DNA of 64,000 nt, from NCBI RefSeq assembly GCF_005405925.1, contig NZ_BJHV01000001.1, positions 10,106,001-10,170,000 on the forward strand, read 5' to 3'. This DNA comes from Streptomyces antimycoticus. GTDB taxonomy: Bacteria > Actinomycetota > Actinomycetes > Streptomycetales > Streptomycetaceae. A program made the position numbers and the translations under genes. The notes beneath the pieces were generated by a model. That model saw only the letters and a program-made list of their open reading frames with translations, had not been told where the DNA came from and searched no databases. The stretch's first letter is position 1. Each line of letters opens with the position of its first letter. Positions 25,819 through 35,030 of this stretch are shown here, piece after piece.

Positions 25819-26237
25819 ATACTCCTCGTCGCGCTGACCGAATATGTACATGTGGTTGAATGCTTCGCCCTCAACATGCCGCGGAGCTTTCAGGAGTTGA
25901 AGGTTCCGGTGGGGCGAGCACGAGCGCAACTCGATGAGCCCTCTTTCGGACAGCCCGGCCCTTTCGGAACCGGCGCGAACGGGCCCCTGGGGCACCTGAG
26001 GGGCCAGATGACACTTCAACCACTCCAGCCGCGCTCAGGGGACGCGCGCCGTCGAGCCAGGCCCGTCCGCAGAGCCTTCGCGGACGACGAACGCGGCCGG
26101 GAAGCGCTTGGCCTCATGGTCAAGCGGCGGGGCGCTGGGCACGGGCTTCGGCATGCAGATATCCGTAGTGAACGGAGAGCGAGGGTGCCATTCACCTCGG
26201 TGAGGAGGCGAGTCGCTCCCGCAGGCGAGTGGGCGGG
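25819..26237. other. Intergenic debris, possible LacI C-terminal scrap
   Basis: About 420 bp with no intact gene; it includes the promoter region of the amylase-inhibitor gene. Near 26038-26130 the minus strand reads LDHEAKRFPAAFVVREGSA, resembling the last residues of LacI-family regulators (LPAAFVVREST-like). LacI proteins commonly control starch/maltose genes, but the fragment has no DNA-binding domain. Confidence 0.3.
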
Positions 26238-26560
26238 TCAGGAGCTGTTTATGCCGTGGAGTTCGCGGGCCCAGAGTTCTTCGCGGACCAGAGCCAGCGC
26301 TTGGGGAAGGCGGCGGCGGTAGGTGCTGTAGGAAAGGTTGTGGCGGGCCGCTGCGGCTTCCCGAGTGAGAGGACCTTGCAGGAAGGTGAGGGTGAGGAGG
26401 CGTTGGTACTGTGCCGCACCGTGGTTTTCGCGCAGTGCGGCGATGATGGTACTCAGCACGCCGCGCAGTCGGGAGGCCGGGTCGGTACCGGGGGATTCGG
26501 CGACGAGCCGGCTGTGTGCGAAGGGGTTGGCCTTCAGCGCGGCGGACCGGTGCAAGTGCT
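26238..26560 (-). pseudogene. C-terminal fragment of a large HTH-type regulatory ATPase-like protein
   Basis: The minus strand reads NPFAHSRLVAESPG, LRGVLSTIIAALRENHGAAQ, then ATYRRRLPQALALVREELW-like residues (STYRRRLPQALALV). This block, with a terminal YSTYRRRL helix, is seen at the C-terminus of large Streptomyces regulatory proteins. The bulk of the gene is missing on the right, where an unrelated peptidase fragment begins. It is not functional. Confidence 0.5.
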
Positions 26561-26611
26561 TGCACCACGGCCGCTTCGGGATCGCCCGGCTCACTCGCCG
26601 CTCCGACAGCA

Positions 26612-26850
26612 GGTCAGGTGACCCGCAGCTCCTGGCCCGACCGCGACCAGTGCACCGTGTGCCCGTCAACGGTGACGCCGCGGACTCGGTGCCCTTCAGC
26701 TCCAGGTTGAATGGGGAGAGGGCCTGCGTGGCGCGGCCCTTGAGTGCGGTGGTAGCCGTGTAGCTCTTCAGGTTGTAGGCGCAGCTTCAGGCGGCAGTGG
26801 CGTACGTCGCAGCCGCCGTCGCCGAGGCCGGAGTGTCCGCTGCCGGCGTG
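26612..26850 (-). pseudogene. N-terminal fragment of an M1-family metallopeptidase
   Basis: Across two frames the minus strand gives GGCDVRHCRLKL, then TTALKGRATQALSPFNLEL, then VTVDGHTVHWSRSGQELRVT. This is the order of the N-terminal beta-sheet domain of M1 aminopeptidases. The catalytic HExxH domain is absent. One frame change near 26690 is visible. Confidence 0.6.
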
Positions 26851-26852
26851 GC

Positions 26853-27323
26853 TCACGTCTGAGACCGGGCCCATGCCTCGAACCGGGCGTCGAGACTCAG
26901 CCGGCCGGCGCCAGTGATGAAGAGCACGAGCGCCCCCGTGGCGAAGAAGAGGGAGTTTTCGTGCGTCAGCCCCGGCTCAGCGCCCCCGATGAGGGGCTTG
27001 CCCAGGCTGGAGGTCAGCCACGTCGTCGTCATCAGGATGGTCATGAGCACTGCCGAGAGCCGTGTGAGCAGACCGGCCACGACAGCCAGGCTGGTGCCGA
27101 TCTCGCCCAGGATGCTGAGCCAACTCGCCACCTCCGGGAACGGGACCCCGAAGCCGCGGGAGAGCGCTATGCGATGCGCCGGGTCGCCGAGCCCTTGGAA
27201 TCCATGGATGACAAGCAGTCCGCCTACGGCAAGACGCAGGATGAGCAGAGCCGCGTCGTCGAGTGTGTTCCGTGGTGTCAGAGGGGGCTTCCTGGGGTCC
27301 AGCATCAGCAGTGGATTGGGCAT
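26853..27323 (-). CDS. DoxX-family membrane protein
   Basis: 156 aa from an ATG at 27321-27323 directly behind AGGAGG. Four membrane helices carry the DoxX pattern: LLILRLAVGGLLVIHGFQGL, then GFGVPFPEVASWLSILGEIG, LAVVAGLLTRLSAVLMTIL, and a last helix near FFATGALVLFITGAGRLSLD. It lies about 100 bp after the maleylacetate reductase gene; only the frameshift in that gene makes the two frames look fused. DoxX proteins are often near redox and aromatic-catabolism genes; the role is not established. Confidence 0.85.
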   Translation of the reverse strand: MPNPLLMLDPRKPPLTPRNTLDDAALLILRLAVGGLLVIHGFQGLGDPAHRIALSRGFGVPFPEVASWLSILGEIGTSLAVVAGLLTRLSAVLMTILMTTTWLTSSLGKPLIGGAEPGLTHENSLFFATGALVLFITGAGRLSLDARFEAWARSQT

Positions 27324-27426
27324 GGCTCCTCCTGGGACCGAGGGACTTTGGCGATCCGGTGACATGTCGCCGGTGAACGGCTGGGGACCGGCGTGCCCCA
27401 ACGCATCGGTTCCCCTCAGCGGTGCA

Positions 27427-28529
27427 CTACTCGCCGGCCCCCACGGAATCGATCGGCGGCGCGAGACTGCCCTCGTGGAGCGCGCGCAGCAGGGCCAGCA
27501 GGCTCTCCTCGTCGTTCGGGCTGATGCCGGGGGCGATCCCTGGGCCAGTCGCCGCGCGATCGGCGCCAGGTCGTCAAGGCCGACTCCAAGCTGTCCCAGA
27601 CCGGATGGCGCGCCGAAGGCGCGGGCCAGGCGTAGGAGTTCCGTACACAGGTCCCCGCCGTCGGCTGAGCGGGCCATCAGCTCGCGATGCGCGGCCGGCA
27701 GCCAGGGCTCCTGGTGGCGCAGGACGAACGGCAGAACCAAGGCGTGGGTGGCGGCATGCGGGGTGTGGAACCTGCCGCCAAGCAGGTGGCACAGCCGGTG
27801 GTGCAGGCCCATGGTGGTCGAGTCCAGGCAGATGCCGCAGAGCCAGGCAGCGTACAGTGCCTCATCCCGGTCACGGTCATTCCAACCGCCGTCCAGGCCG
27901 CGCAGGGCCCGGGTCATCACCGCGATCGCCTCACCGGCGGTGACGGCCACCAACGGCGAGGTGTCAGGGGCGTAGACGGCCTCGACCGCGTGTGCGACCG
28001 CGTTCAGGCCGCTGAGGCCACTCACCGATCGGGGAAGGCTGTCGGTCAGCTCGGAGTCGTAGACGACCACGCGCGCCAGAACCCGGGCGTCCCGGCCGGT
28101 GCGCTTCTCGCCTCCCTTCGTGATACCCCAGACGTCGGTCATCTCCGAGCCCGAGTAGGTCGTCGGCAGACACACGATAGGCAACCCGGTGCGCAGGGCG
28201 ACCGCCTTCGCAAGACCGATGGCTGAGCCTCCTCCGACGGCGACCAGCGAGTCGGCACCCGACTCCGCGACTGTGCGCACGTGCTCGTCGACCAGGTGCT
28301 CGGGCACGTGCATGCGCGCCCGGTCCGAGGTCGCAGCGGGGGCGAGGGCCTCGTCCGCGAGGCTCGCCGCGACACCCGCTACTGCTGCCGCGGATCCCGG
28401 CGAGGACACGCACAGCGGAGCACGTACGCCGAGGGCCCGCAGCTCCTGCGCGGCCTCGTGGCGGCGTCCGCGGCCGAAGACGATCCGTGACGCATGGGAC
28501 TGGTGGATGAAGCGTGTCGCTGTGTTCAC
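27427..28529 (-). pseudogene. macA: Maleylacetate reductase (iron-type alcohol dehydrogenase family), one-base frameshift
   Basis: Starts at a GTG (28527-28529) behind GGAGG and overlapping the dioxygenase stop (GTGA). Family marks: VAVGGGSAIGLAKAVAL, LPTTYSGSEMTDVWGIT, and the histidine set in GLHHRLCHLLGGRFHTPHA. After about 330 residues the frame breaks at a G5 run (27529-27533). In the +1 frame the expected C-terminus continues as GIAPGISPNDEESLLALLRA and stops at 27427. Known function: NAD(P)H reduction of maleylacetate to 3-oxoadipate in the hydroxyquinol pathway. Intactness depends on whether the missing base is real. Confidence 0.85.
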
Positions 28530-29461
28530 GTGGACCTCCACGACGTGGCATCAGCGTCCGGCGCGAGGACCAGGTCCACCCGCAGCACCTCGGCGATCGA
28601 CGGCACGGGCGGGCCACCGGGATCGACCACGAGGTCGGCGAGGTCGCCGTGGTCGCCGTCGATGGTCTGTCGTCGCCGGATAAGGCTCGGACGCACAGCG
28701 AAGACCGCGTCCGAGTCGAGGTGCGGGGAGTCCGCCAGGAAGATGTGCGTGGTCACCTCCCGACAGCCTGCGGCCGAGACCTGAAAGTGGATGTGGGCCG
28801 GCCTGTACACCGGCCGCGAGGCAGCGGCCAGCAGCTCGCCGACGGGCCCATCGCTGGGGATCGGGTACGGCGCCGGCGCGACGGTCTCGAAGTAGAACCA
28901 GCCGGCGCTGTTCGTCGTGAACAGCCCGCGGCCACTGCCCGGCGGGGCCACATCCGGGAGCTGCACGTCGTAGTAGCCCTCGCCGTCGGCCTGCCATACA
29001 TCGATGGTGGCCGAGGGGACGGCCGCGCCGGTTGTGTCGCTCACGCGGCCATAGACCAGGAGACGCTCGCCGCCCGCGCCCGCGATTGACGAGCCCAGTT
29101 CGCGCTCGGGTGAGGTGGTCATGTGGAACGGTCCCAGCACGGTGCGCTCGGTGGCTCCTTCGCCCTCGCCGCGCGCCTCTGCAAGGACCTCGACCAGCAT
29201 GCTCGCGCCGAGGACGTCGGAGAGGAGCACAAATTCCTGTCGGGTCTCCGAGCAAGTCCAGCCGGTGCGGGTCAGGAAGTCGACCCCGGCGTACCACTCC
29301 TCGATCGTGACGTTGTTCTCCCGCAGGAAGGCGTGCAGGTGCGCCGTGAGCGACTGCAGCAGCATGCGGAGCCGGTCGTTGCCGGACCGGTCGAAGCTGG
29401 CCCGAACCTGCCGTTCGAGGTTGTCCATTGCTGGTGAAGCCGCGACCGTCGTTGGGTTCAC
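28526..29461 (-). CDS. Hydroxyquinol 1,2-dioxygenase-like intradiol dioxygenase
   Basis: 311 aa from a GTG at 29459-29461, chosen because AAAGGAGAG lies just before it. An N-terminal helical dimer domain (to about residue 110) is followed by VLGPFHM and the intradiol beta-core: DVWQADGEGYYD (Tyr163), PYPIP (Tyr199) and RPAHIHF (His223, His225). These are the Fe(III) ligands at spacings matching catechol dioxygenases. Coupling by GTGA overlap to maleylacetate reductase identifies the substrate as hydroxyquinol (1,2,4-trihydroxybenzene), giving maleylacetate, rather than catechol. Confidence 0.88.
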   Translation of the reverse strand: MNPTTVAASPAMDNLERQVRASFDRSGNDRLRMLLQSLTAHLHAFLRENNVTIEEWYAGVDFLTRTGWTCSETRQEFVLLSDVLGASMLVEVLAEARGEGEGATERTVLGPFHMTTSPERELGSSIAGAGGERLLVYGRVSDTTGAAVPSATIDVWQADGEGYYDVQLPDVAPPGSGRGLFTTNSAGWFYFETVAPAPYPIPSDGPVGELLAAASRPVYRPAHIHFQVSAAGCREVTTHIFLADSPHLDSDAVFAVRPSLIRRRQTIDGDHGDLADLVVDPGGPPVPSIAEVLRVDLVLAPDADATSWRST

Positions 29462-29609
29462 GTGGCTCTCCTTTCGATCGTCAGCGTCCACGATCCGGCC
29501 CAAGTGATCAGCCCACCAGCGCCGGCGTCCGCTCAGTGGGATCCATCAGTGGCCTGGAAGCGGGCCCGGGCGGTGCGATGGTCATCGATCCCATAGAGAG
29601 GTGGTCTCG
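29462..29609. promoter_or_regulatory. Divergent promoter region of the hydroxyquinol genes
   Basis: 148 bp separate the dioxygenase operon (minus) from the SnoaL-like gene (plus). The ribosome-binding sites on both strands are clear. No strong palindrome was recognised; an IclR site is expected here because the regulator gene is two genes away. Confidence 0.4.
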
Positions 29610-30242
29610 GTGCAGCAGCACAACGAACTCAGGGAAGGCGACGAGCGCAGCATCCGCGCGCTCATCAACGATTGGGTGGTCTGGCGCGACGCGGGCGACT
29701 GGTGCCGGTTCGCGACGCTCTGGTCGGACGATGGCACGATGAGCGCGACCTGGTTCCAGGGTTCGGCGCACGATTTCATTGAGGCGAGCCGCCGCGGGTG
29801 GGAGAAGGGGGTCCGCATCTGGCATCAGCTTCACGGGTGTTCCGTGGACCTCTCGGGGGAGCGCGCGATCGCGCAGACGAAGATGACGATCCTGCAGCGT
29901 GCGAGGGTGACCGGGGTCGAGGTCGATGTCACCTGTCACGGCCGTTTCTACGATTTCCTCATGCGCGGCCGGGAGGGCTGGCGGCTGTGCCACCGCCAGC
30001 CGATCTACGAACGGGACCGGCTCGATCCCGTCAATCCGGCCGAGCGCCCCGCCTTGGACCGGGAGCGCCTGCTCGCCTGGCCCGAGGGGTACCGTCACCT
30101 CGCCTACGTCCAGGCCGAGGCGGGTTACCGCGTCGTCGCCGACCTGCCCGGCCTGACCGGAGAGCCGGTAGAGCGGCTGTACGCGCGCGGGGATCTCTGG
30201 CTGGAGGGCGCGGCCCTGACCTTCGAGCCTCTGCCCATCTGA
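29610..30242 (+). CDS. SnoaL/NTF2-like protein
   Basis: About 210 aa. A GTG at 29610 lies seven bases after AGAGAGG and is preferred over the in-frame GTG at 29601. Residues about 10-140 form an NTF2-like cone: IRALINDWVVWRDAGDWCRF, TLWSDDGTMSATWFQG, and an HGRFYDFLMRGREGWRLCHR strand pair; about 70 further residues follow. Such proteins act as small hydrolases, isomerases or subunits of ring-hydroxylating systems. It heads the plus-strand half of the hydroxyquinol island. The exact role is unknown. Confidence 0.75.
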   Translation: MQQHNELREGDERSIRALINDWVVWRDAGDWCRFATLWSDDGTMSATWFQGSAHDFIEASRRGWEKGVRIWHQLHGCSVDLSGERAIAQTKMTILQRARVTGVEVDVTCHGRFYDFLMRGREGWRLCHRQPIYERDRLDPVNPAERPALDRERLLAWPEGYRHLAYVQAEAGYRVVADLPGLTGEPVERLYARGDLWLEGAALTFEPLPI

Positions 30243-30280
30243 CGGCACCGACGGCCCGCTCTTCCTGAAAGGATCGGCTC

Positions 30281-31078
30281 ATGGCGGGCAACAGTCGTGA
30301 CAGCGGACGCAGCACTCTGGACCGGACGTTCACCCTGCTCGACGCATTCACATTGGCCAAGCCGTCACTGCGTCTGACTGACCTCGTCGAACTGAGCGGT
30401 CTGCCGCGCTCGACCTGCCACCGCCTCGCGATTGAACTCGTCGAGCTCGGAGTCCTTGAGCACACCGACGACGGACGCTACGCCGTCGGCCTGCGGCTGT
30501 GGAGCCTGGCCAGCAGCTCGCCCCGCCACCAGGAGCTGCGGCGGGTCGCGGCACCTTTCATGGCCGATCTCTACGAGGCGACCCGGGAGAACGTGCAGTT
30601 GGCCGTCCCGGACGGTCTCGTCGCCCGGGTCGTCGAGAAGGTGTCGGGACCCGGGTCGGTCAGGAACGTCACGACCCCGGGCGGCCCGCTGTCGTTGCAC
30701 TGCACCGGCGTCGGCAAGGTCATCCTGGCCTTCTCCGAACCCAGCCTGCTGAGCCAGGTGCTCGACGCCGGGCTGGAGCGGCACACGGCGTATACGCTCG
30801 TCGAGCCCGGCCGGCTGACCGCCAACATCGCGCAGGTGCGCCAGACATCACTGGGTTGGGCCATCGAAGAGCTGACCCTCGGAGCATGCTCAGTCGCCGC
30901 ACCGCTCTTCGATGCTCAGGGCGAGTTGAAGGGCGCGCTGGGGATCGTGGCCCGTTCGTCGGCCAATCTGGAACGGGTCTCGAGCGCGGTCCGCATGGCA
31001 GCGCTCTCGGTGAGCCGGCTACTTGCCTCGCCACCGGCTTTGCCGGACCCGCATCGTCACGGGCGCACATCCCACTGA
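30281..31078 (+). CDS. IclR-family transcriptional regulator
   Basis: 265 aa. The N-terminal winged helix (about residues 10-75) reads LTDLVELSGLPRSTCHRLAI and then DDGRYAVGLRLW. The C-terminal effector domain shows LHCTGVGKVILAF and the typical IAQVRQTSLGWAIEELTLGA. AAAGGA precedes the ATG. It lies between the SnoaL-like gene (38 bp) and the aromatic-acid transporter (72 bp). IclR proteins commonly govern protocatechuate, hydroxyquinol and related pathways; control of the flanking dioxygenase operon is the likely role. Confidence 0.9.
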   Translation: MAGNSRDSGRSTLDRTFTLLDAFTLAKPSLRLTDLVELSGLPRSTCHRLAIELVELGVLEHTDDGRYAVGLRLWSLASSSPRHQELRRVAAPFMADLYEATRENVQLAVPDGLVARVVEKVSGPGSVRNVTTPGGPLSLHCTGVGKVILAFSEPSLLSQVLDAGLERHTAYTLVEPGRLTANIAQVRQTSLGWAIEELTLGACSVAAPLFDAQGELKGALGIVARSSANLERVSSAVRMAALSVSRLLASPPALPDPHRHGRTSH

Positions 31079-31150
31079 GCGGACACCGACGCTGGTCGTG
31101 CAGACAGGTCCGCTGCGACCGTCACGACATCCCAGCGAAGGAGGCTGACG

Positions 31151-32403
31151 ATGTTGAAAGTCACATCCACCGATACCCCTCCCAACAGCTCAATGCCCGA
31201 CGTGTGGCCCGCCGTGCTCTGCTGGATCGCGGTCGCGCTCGACGGGTTCGACCTCGTGGTACTCGGCGCGGTGATCCCCACCCTGTCCAAGACGGGAGAC
31301 CTCGGCTTCACCGACGCCTGGCTGACGACGGCCTCGACTCTGGGTCTCGTCGGCGTCGGTCTCGGGGCTGTGGCAACCGGCCCACTGACCGATCGCTGGG
31401 GCAGGCGCCGCACCCTGCTCGGCAGCATCGCACTCTTCTCGGCCGCGACGCTCGCCGGCGGGTTCGCCCCCACGATGACTGCCTTCATCATTCTGCGCTT
31501 CGTCGTCGGCATCGGACTGGGTGCGTGTTTGCCGACCTCGCTGGCGTTCATCTCCGAACACGCCCGCGAGGGGAAGAACGCGACGGCGGTCACCATGGCC
31601 ATGACCGGCAACCACGCTGGCGCCGTCCTGACCGCGCTGCTGGCACTCGTCCTCGTGCCCGAGCTTGGCTGGCGGTCGATGTTTGTGGTCGGCGGCCTCC
31701 TGGGCACCGCGCTGCTCCCGCTGCTGTGGGCCAAACTTCCGGAGTCCGAGACCTACCTCGCCGCCGGCCGGCAGCGAGAGACCTCGCCCGCGCCCGCACG
31801 GCGGAACCGAGCCGACGTTGTCCGGGGCGCGAACCTCGTCACCAGCCTCGCCCTGTGGGCGGCGTCGTTCATGGGCCTGCTGCTGGTGTTCGGGCTGAAC
31901 ACCTGGCTGCCCCGGATCATGGGTCAGGCGGGCTACTCGATCCAAGCGGGCACCGCCCTCCTGCTGGTCCTCAACATCGGGGCGGTGATCGGCCTGATCG
32001 TGGCCGGCCGGGTCTCGGACCACACTGGGCAGCACAAGACCACGACGCTCGCGTGGTTCGCCATCGCGGCCGCGCTGCTCGCGCTACTGTCGATTCGGCT
32101 GCGGAGCCAAGTCCTGGTCTTCTGCGCCGTGCTCGTCACCGGGATCTTCGTCTTCAGCGCCCAGGTCCTCGTATACGCCTGGACAACCCAGCTCTACCCC
32201 CAGAACTGCGGGCGACGGCCCTGGGCCTCACCGCCGGGATCGGTCGTCTTGGAGCCATCCTCGGCCCCTTCCTGCTCGGCACGCTGGTCACCGCCGGCAT
32301 CGCCTACCCCTGGGGCTTCTACGCCCTGGCCTGCGCCGCAGCCATAGCGGCGCTCGCCCTCTCGCCGATCTCGGTCCACCGCAAGCCGACAGTCCACGAC
32401 TGA
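31151..32403 (+). pseudogene. MFS aromatic acid:H+ symporter (AAHS, PcaK/BenK-like), one-base frameshift
   Basis: ATG behind AAGGAGG. N-terminal ALDGFDLVVLGAVIPTL is the AAHS signature DGxD, followed by TDRWGRRRTLLG and about twelve helices. At about residue 349 the frame breaks in a C5 run (32197-32201). With one added base the expected tail LRATALGLTAGIGRLGAILG follows and ends at 32403, giving about 417 aa, normal for the family. Known members import 4-hydroxybenzoate, benzoate or related acids. It most likely feeds the hydroxyquinol island. Whether the frameshift is biological or an assembly error cannot be told here. Confidence 0.85.
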
Positions 32404-32539
32404 ACCGGCCCCGGGCTACAACCGAGTACCCAGCCGGAACGCACTCGATGCCGGCGGTGGAGACCTCGGTGAGCGGTGGGCGACCCTGCCGGACCAACCG
32501 CTGAAGGTCACGATTGACGGCGTGATGACCATGGATCTG

Positions 32540-32690
32540 AAAGATCACCTTCGATCAGATCGAGCGGCAGGAGCTGGCTTCGGCCTTGGTGGGGGCGGTG
32601 GCTGTTGATGTGACGGGTGTAGTCGTGGAGGAGTTTCTCCGCGTGGCCTCTGTCGAAGACCGGCACTCGGTCTTGTCGGTTACCTATCTC
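32540..32690 (-). pseudogene. C-terminal fragment of an rve-type (IS3/IS481-like) transposase
   Basis: The minus strand reads VFDRGHAEKLLHDYTRHINS and then HRPHQGRSQLLPLD, the conserved end of integrase-core transposases (LxxYxxHxNxxRPH). Nothing upstream of this block is preserved. A similar integrase-core element, also degraded, lies at the right end of the window. Confidence 0.65.
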
Positions 32691-32744
32691 GCACTCGACC
32701 CGTCTCATGCCCTGGTCGAGTGGGTCATGATGCTCATCGTCACC

Positions 32745-33050
32745 CGCGAGGGTGGCCGCCGCTGCAAGCTCCCGCCGCACCAGCGTGCGCTGGTCGGGCT
32801 GGCCTGCGCCGGCACGACACCCTCGCGCAGATCGCGGTCGGCTTCGATGTCTCCGTCGGCACCGCCCACGCCTGTGCGACGGCTGTCATCAAGTTGCTCG
32901 CCGATCGCGCGTCCGGCCTGCTGCGTGCTCCGCGCGAAGACGATCCCCGCAGCTTGCACACAGGGCAGTTCTCGACGGTTTCGGTGGGCCGCCGCAGGGC
33001 CCGGCTGGCTGTGGCCTTCCACCGCGCCCACCCCGCCGAGCCGATCTGAG
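32745..33050 (+). pseudogene. N-terminal fragment of an IS5-like transposase
   Basis: The plus strand reads KLPPHQRALVGL, then one frame over RRHDTLAQIAVGFDVSVGTA and ATAVIKLLADRASGLL. This is the helix-turn-helix start of an IS transposase common in Streptomyces. The DDE domain is absent and the frame is broken near 32805. No terminal repeats were recognised. Confidence 0.65.
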
Positions 33051-33300
33051 GCTGCTCGCGGGCAAGCCGCGGCGGCCTTGGGGTTTCGGGCCTGTCAGGG
33101 TCAGCGGGGGCGGCGAGTCGTGTCACCGGAGGAATCTTCTCGACCGGTTTGGGGGACAGCGCGCGGATGGCCCAGCCAGAGACGCGGGAAGACATCTGTT
33201 CGTCGAACGGCAGGAGATCTGGGTTCCCTCGATGCGCTGACCGCTTGAGCTCGCCATCGTTTGCCGACAGGCCGGGGCGGTAACCGTTGCGTGCTGATCG
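33051..33300. other. Gap before the SDR gene
   Basis: 250 bp with no supportable gene; probably further transposon debris between the transposase fragment and the 3' end of the SDR gene. Confidence 0.3.
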
Positions 33301-34038
33301 TCAGGCTTGGACCGTGGGGCGGACGACGATCTCGCTGACGTCGATGCCATCGGGCTGCTCGATTGCGTAACCGATGGCGGAGGCGATGGCCGAGGGCGGC
33401 ATGGCGATCTCGTCGCGCAGCTGGATCATCGTCGCTGCTGTTTCGGGGCTTGCTCCCTTGCCGACGCCCTCCGTGTCGGTGATGCCTGGCGAGACAAGGG
33501 TGACGCGCAGGTCCGGACCGGACTCCAGTCGCAGTCCTTCGGTGAGGACCTTCACCGCCGTCTTCGTGGCTGCGTACACGCCCTGGGGGGACTTCACGAC
33601 ATAGGCTGCGGTGGAGGCCACATTGACGAATTGTCCGGAGCGCTGCTGCCGGAAGATGGGCAGTGCCGCCCCGATGCCGTTCAACAGGCCCGTGATGTGG
33701 GTGGCGACCATGGCGTCCCAGTCGTCCTGGCGCAGCTCGTCGAATGGTGAGACCGCCATGGTTCCTGCGTTGGAGACCAGGACATCGAGTCGGCCGAAGT
33801 GGTCGACTGCCGCATCGGTCAGGCGCTTGACGTCTTCGCGGCGTGTCACGTCGACGACAATCCCGATGGCTGAGCCGCCCTGCGCCGTGATCCGCTCCAC
33901 CACCGTGTCCAGCCGGTCCTTCCGCCGAGCTCCGAGCACCAGGCCGGCCCCTCGTTGGGCGAGATAGGTCGCTGTCGCCTCTCCGATGCCGCTGCTGGCG
34001 CCTGTAAGTGCGATGACCTTGCCCTTGATGCCTGACAT
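33301..34038 (-). CDS. Short-chain dehydrogenase/reductase (SDR)
   Basis: 245 aa, normal length. Cofactor motif TGASSGIG (about 13-20), VSNAGT, catalytic serine in NVASTAAYV, and YAATK with the catalytic Tyr/Lys, followed by VSPGITDT. An arginine pair after the second strand (GARRKD) favours NADP(H). It is transcribed divergently from a TetR gene with a perfect palindromic operator between them, a classic pair in which the SDR is the main target. The substrate is unknown. Confidence 0.92.
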   Translation of the reverse strand: MSGIKGKVIALTGASSGIGEATATYLAQRGAGLVLGARRKDRLDTVVERITAQGGSAIGIVVDVTRREDVKRLTDAAVDHFGRLDVLVSNAGTMAVSPFDELRQDDWDAMVATHITGLLNGIGAALPIFRQQRSGQFVNVASTAAYVVKSPQGVYAATKTAVKVLTEGLRLESGPDLRVTLVSPGITDTEGVGKGASPETAATMIQLRDEIAMPPSAIASAIGYAIEQPDGIDVSEIVVRPTVQA

Positions 34039-34062
34039 GACCAGTCCCTTAGTGAGGTGTGT

Positions 34063-34084
34063 GTAGGTCGATACCTTGACCTAC
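34063..34084. promoter_or_regulatory. TetR operator between the SDR and TetR genes
   Basis: GTAGGTC-N8-GACCTAC is a perfect 7-bp inverted repeat. It lies 25-46 bp upstream of the SDR start codon and about 95 bp upstream of the TetR start. Placement and symmetry fit autoregulation and SDR repression by the adjacent TetR protein. Confidence 0.8.
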
Positions 34085-34178
34085 AGTGGAATTGGGGGCG
34101 CCTCCGATTAATGACACCCTAAGTGGGCGCGCCCCCGTTTAGCAAGCTGGAGAGCCTGAGAAGGGATGGCGAGCGCTT

Positions 34179-34763
34179 ATGGCCGAGGGAGCGCAACGGC
34201 CGTTGCGAGCTGACGCGCGGCGCAACCGGGAGAAGATCCTCACGGCGGCAGTGCGCCTATTCGCAGCGGAGGGGCTCGACGCCCACTTGGAACACATCGC
34301 CAAAGAGGCAGGGGTGGGCAGTGCCACGCTGTACCGCAACTTCCCCACTCGCGAAGCGCTGGTCGAGGCCGTCTACCGCAATGAAGTGGCCCAGCTGTGC
34401 GACGCGGCCCCCGCCCTGCTGGCAGCGAAGCCGCCCTTTGAGGCCCTGCGTGCCTGGACCCGCCTCTTCCTGGACTACGTGACCGCCAAGTACGGGATGA
34501 TCGATGCCCTGCGCGCCATCGCCGCGACGGGGAGCAACCCCTACGGTCACAGCCGGGAGATGATCCAAGCCGCCCTGAGTGCCCTCATGGCCGCCTGCGC
34601 GGCCGCCGGGACGATTCGTACCGACATCAGTCCCGCCGATATCGGCGCCGCCCTCGAAGGGATTGCCCTCACCTCGGCGAGCCCTGAACAACGGCAGCGA
34701 GCAGAACGGCTGCTCGACCTCACCCTTGACGGCCTGAAGGCTCGTCCAGCAAGGTCGGCATGA
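34179..34763 (+). CDS. TetR-family transcriptional regulator
   Basis: 194 aa. The DNA-binding domain lies at about residues 10-60: RRNREKILTAAVRLFAAEGL, then IAKEAGVGSATLYRNFPTRE. The C-terminal domain fits the TetR_C_33-like group common in actinomycetes. Divergent from the SDR gene with a shared palindrome. A degraded Tn3 transposase end lies immediately downstream. Confidence 0.9.
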   Translation: MAEGAQRPLRADARRNREKILTAAVRLFAAEGLDAHLEHIAKEAGVGSATLYRNFPTREALVEAVYRNEVAQLCDAAPALLAAKPPFEALRAWTRLFLDYVTAKYGMIDALRAIAATGSNPYGHSREMIQAALSALMAACAAAGTIRTDISPADIGAALEGIALTSASPEQRQRAERLLDLTLDGLKARPARSA

Positions 34764-34799
34764 AGCGCAGCTCCGTCCTGGTGCGACAGTGCCTCGTGT

Positions 34800-35030
34800 G
34801 CTTCATCCCTCGTCCGCCTCAGCCTCGTCCAGCTCGGGCGGTCCGGGTCCCGCAGCGGGCGCAGGGCGCCGGCGGCCGGGGTGGAGGCGATGAAGCCATA
34901 ACGGCCGAGCACGTTGAAGCTGCGGTGCGTGAGCCGGGAAAGCCGGGCGACATCCTCGTCGAGGATCTCGTGGCACCATGGCGTTGAGGAGCAGGCCGAG
35001 CGAGCCGAACTGGTTCTCTGATCGGCGGCC
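34800..35030 (-). pseudogene. C-terminal remnant of a Tn3-family transposase
   Basis: Across two frames the minus strand reads QFGSLGLLLNAMV, then DEDVARLSRLTHRSFNVLGR, YGFIAS and LRPLRDPD. This is the characteristic end of Tn3-type transposases (LGLVLNxxVLWNT, then RLSPLxxxHINxLGRYxF). No inverted repeat is recognised. It marks the left border of the biosynthetic cluster. Confidence 0.75.

Noticed and set aside
26853..28541. A 562-residue apparent fusion of maleylacetate reductase and DoxX
   Set aside because: The fusion is produced by a one-base frameshift in the reductase; DoxX has its own ATG at 27323 with a strong ribosome site, and the reductase C-terminus continues in another frame to 27427.
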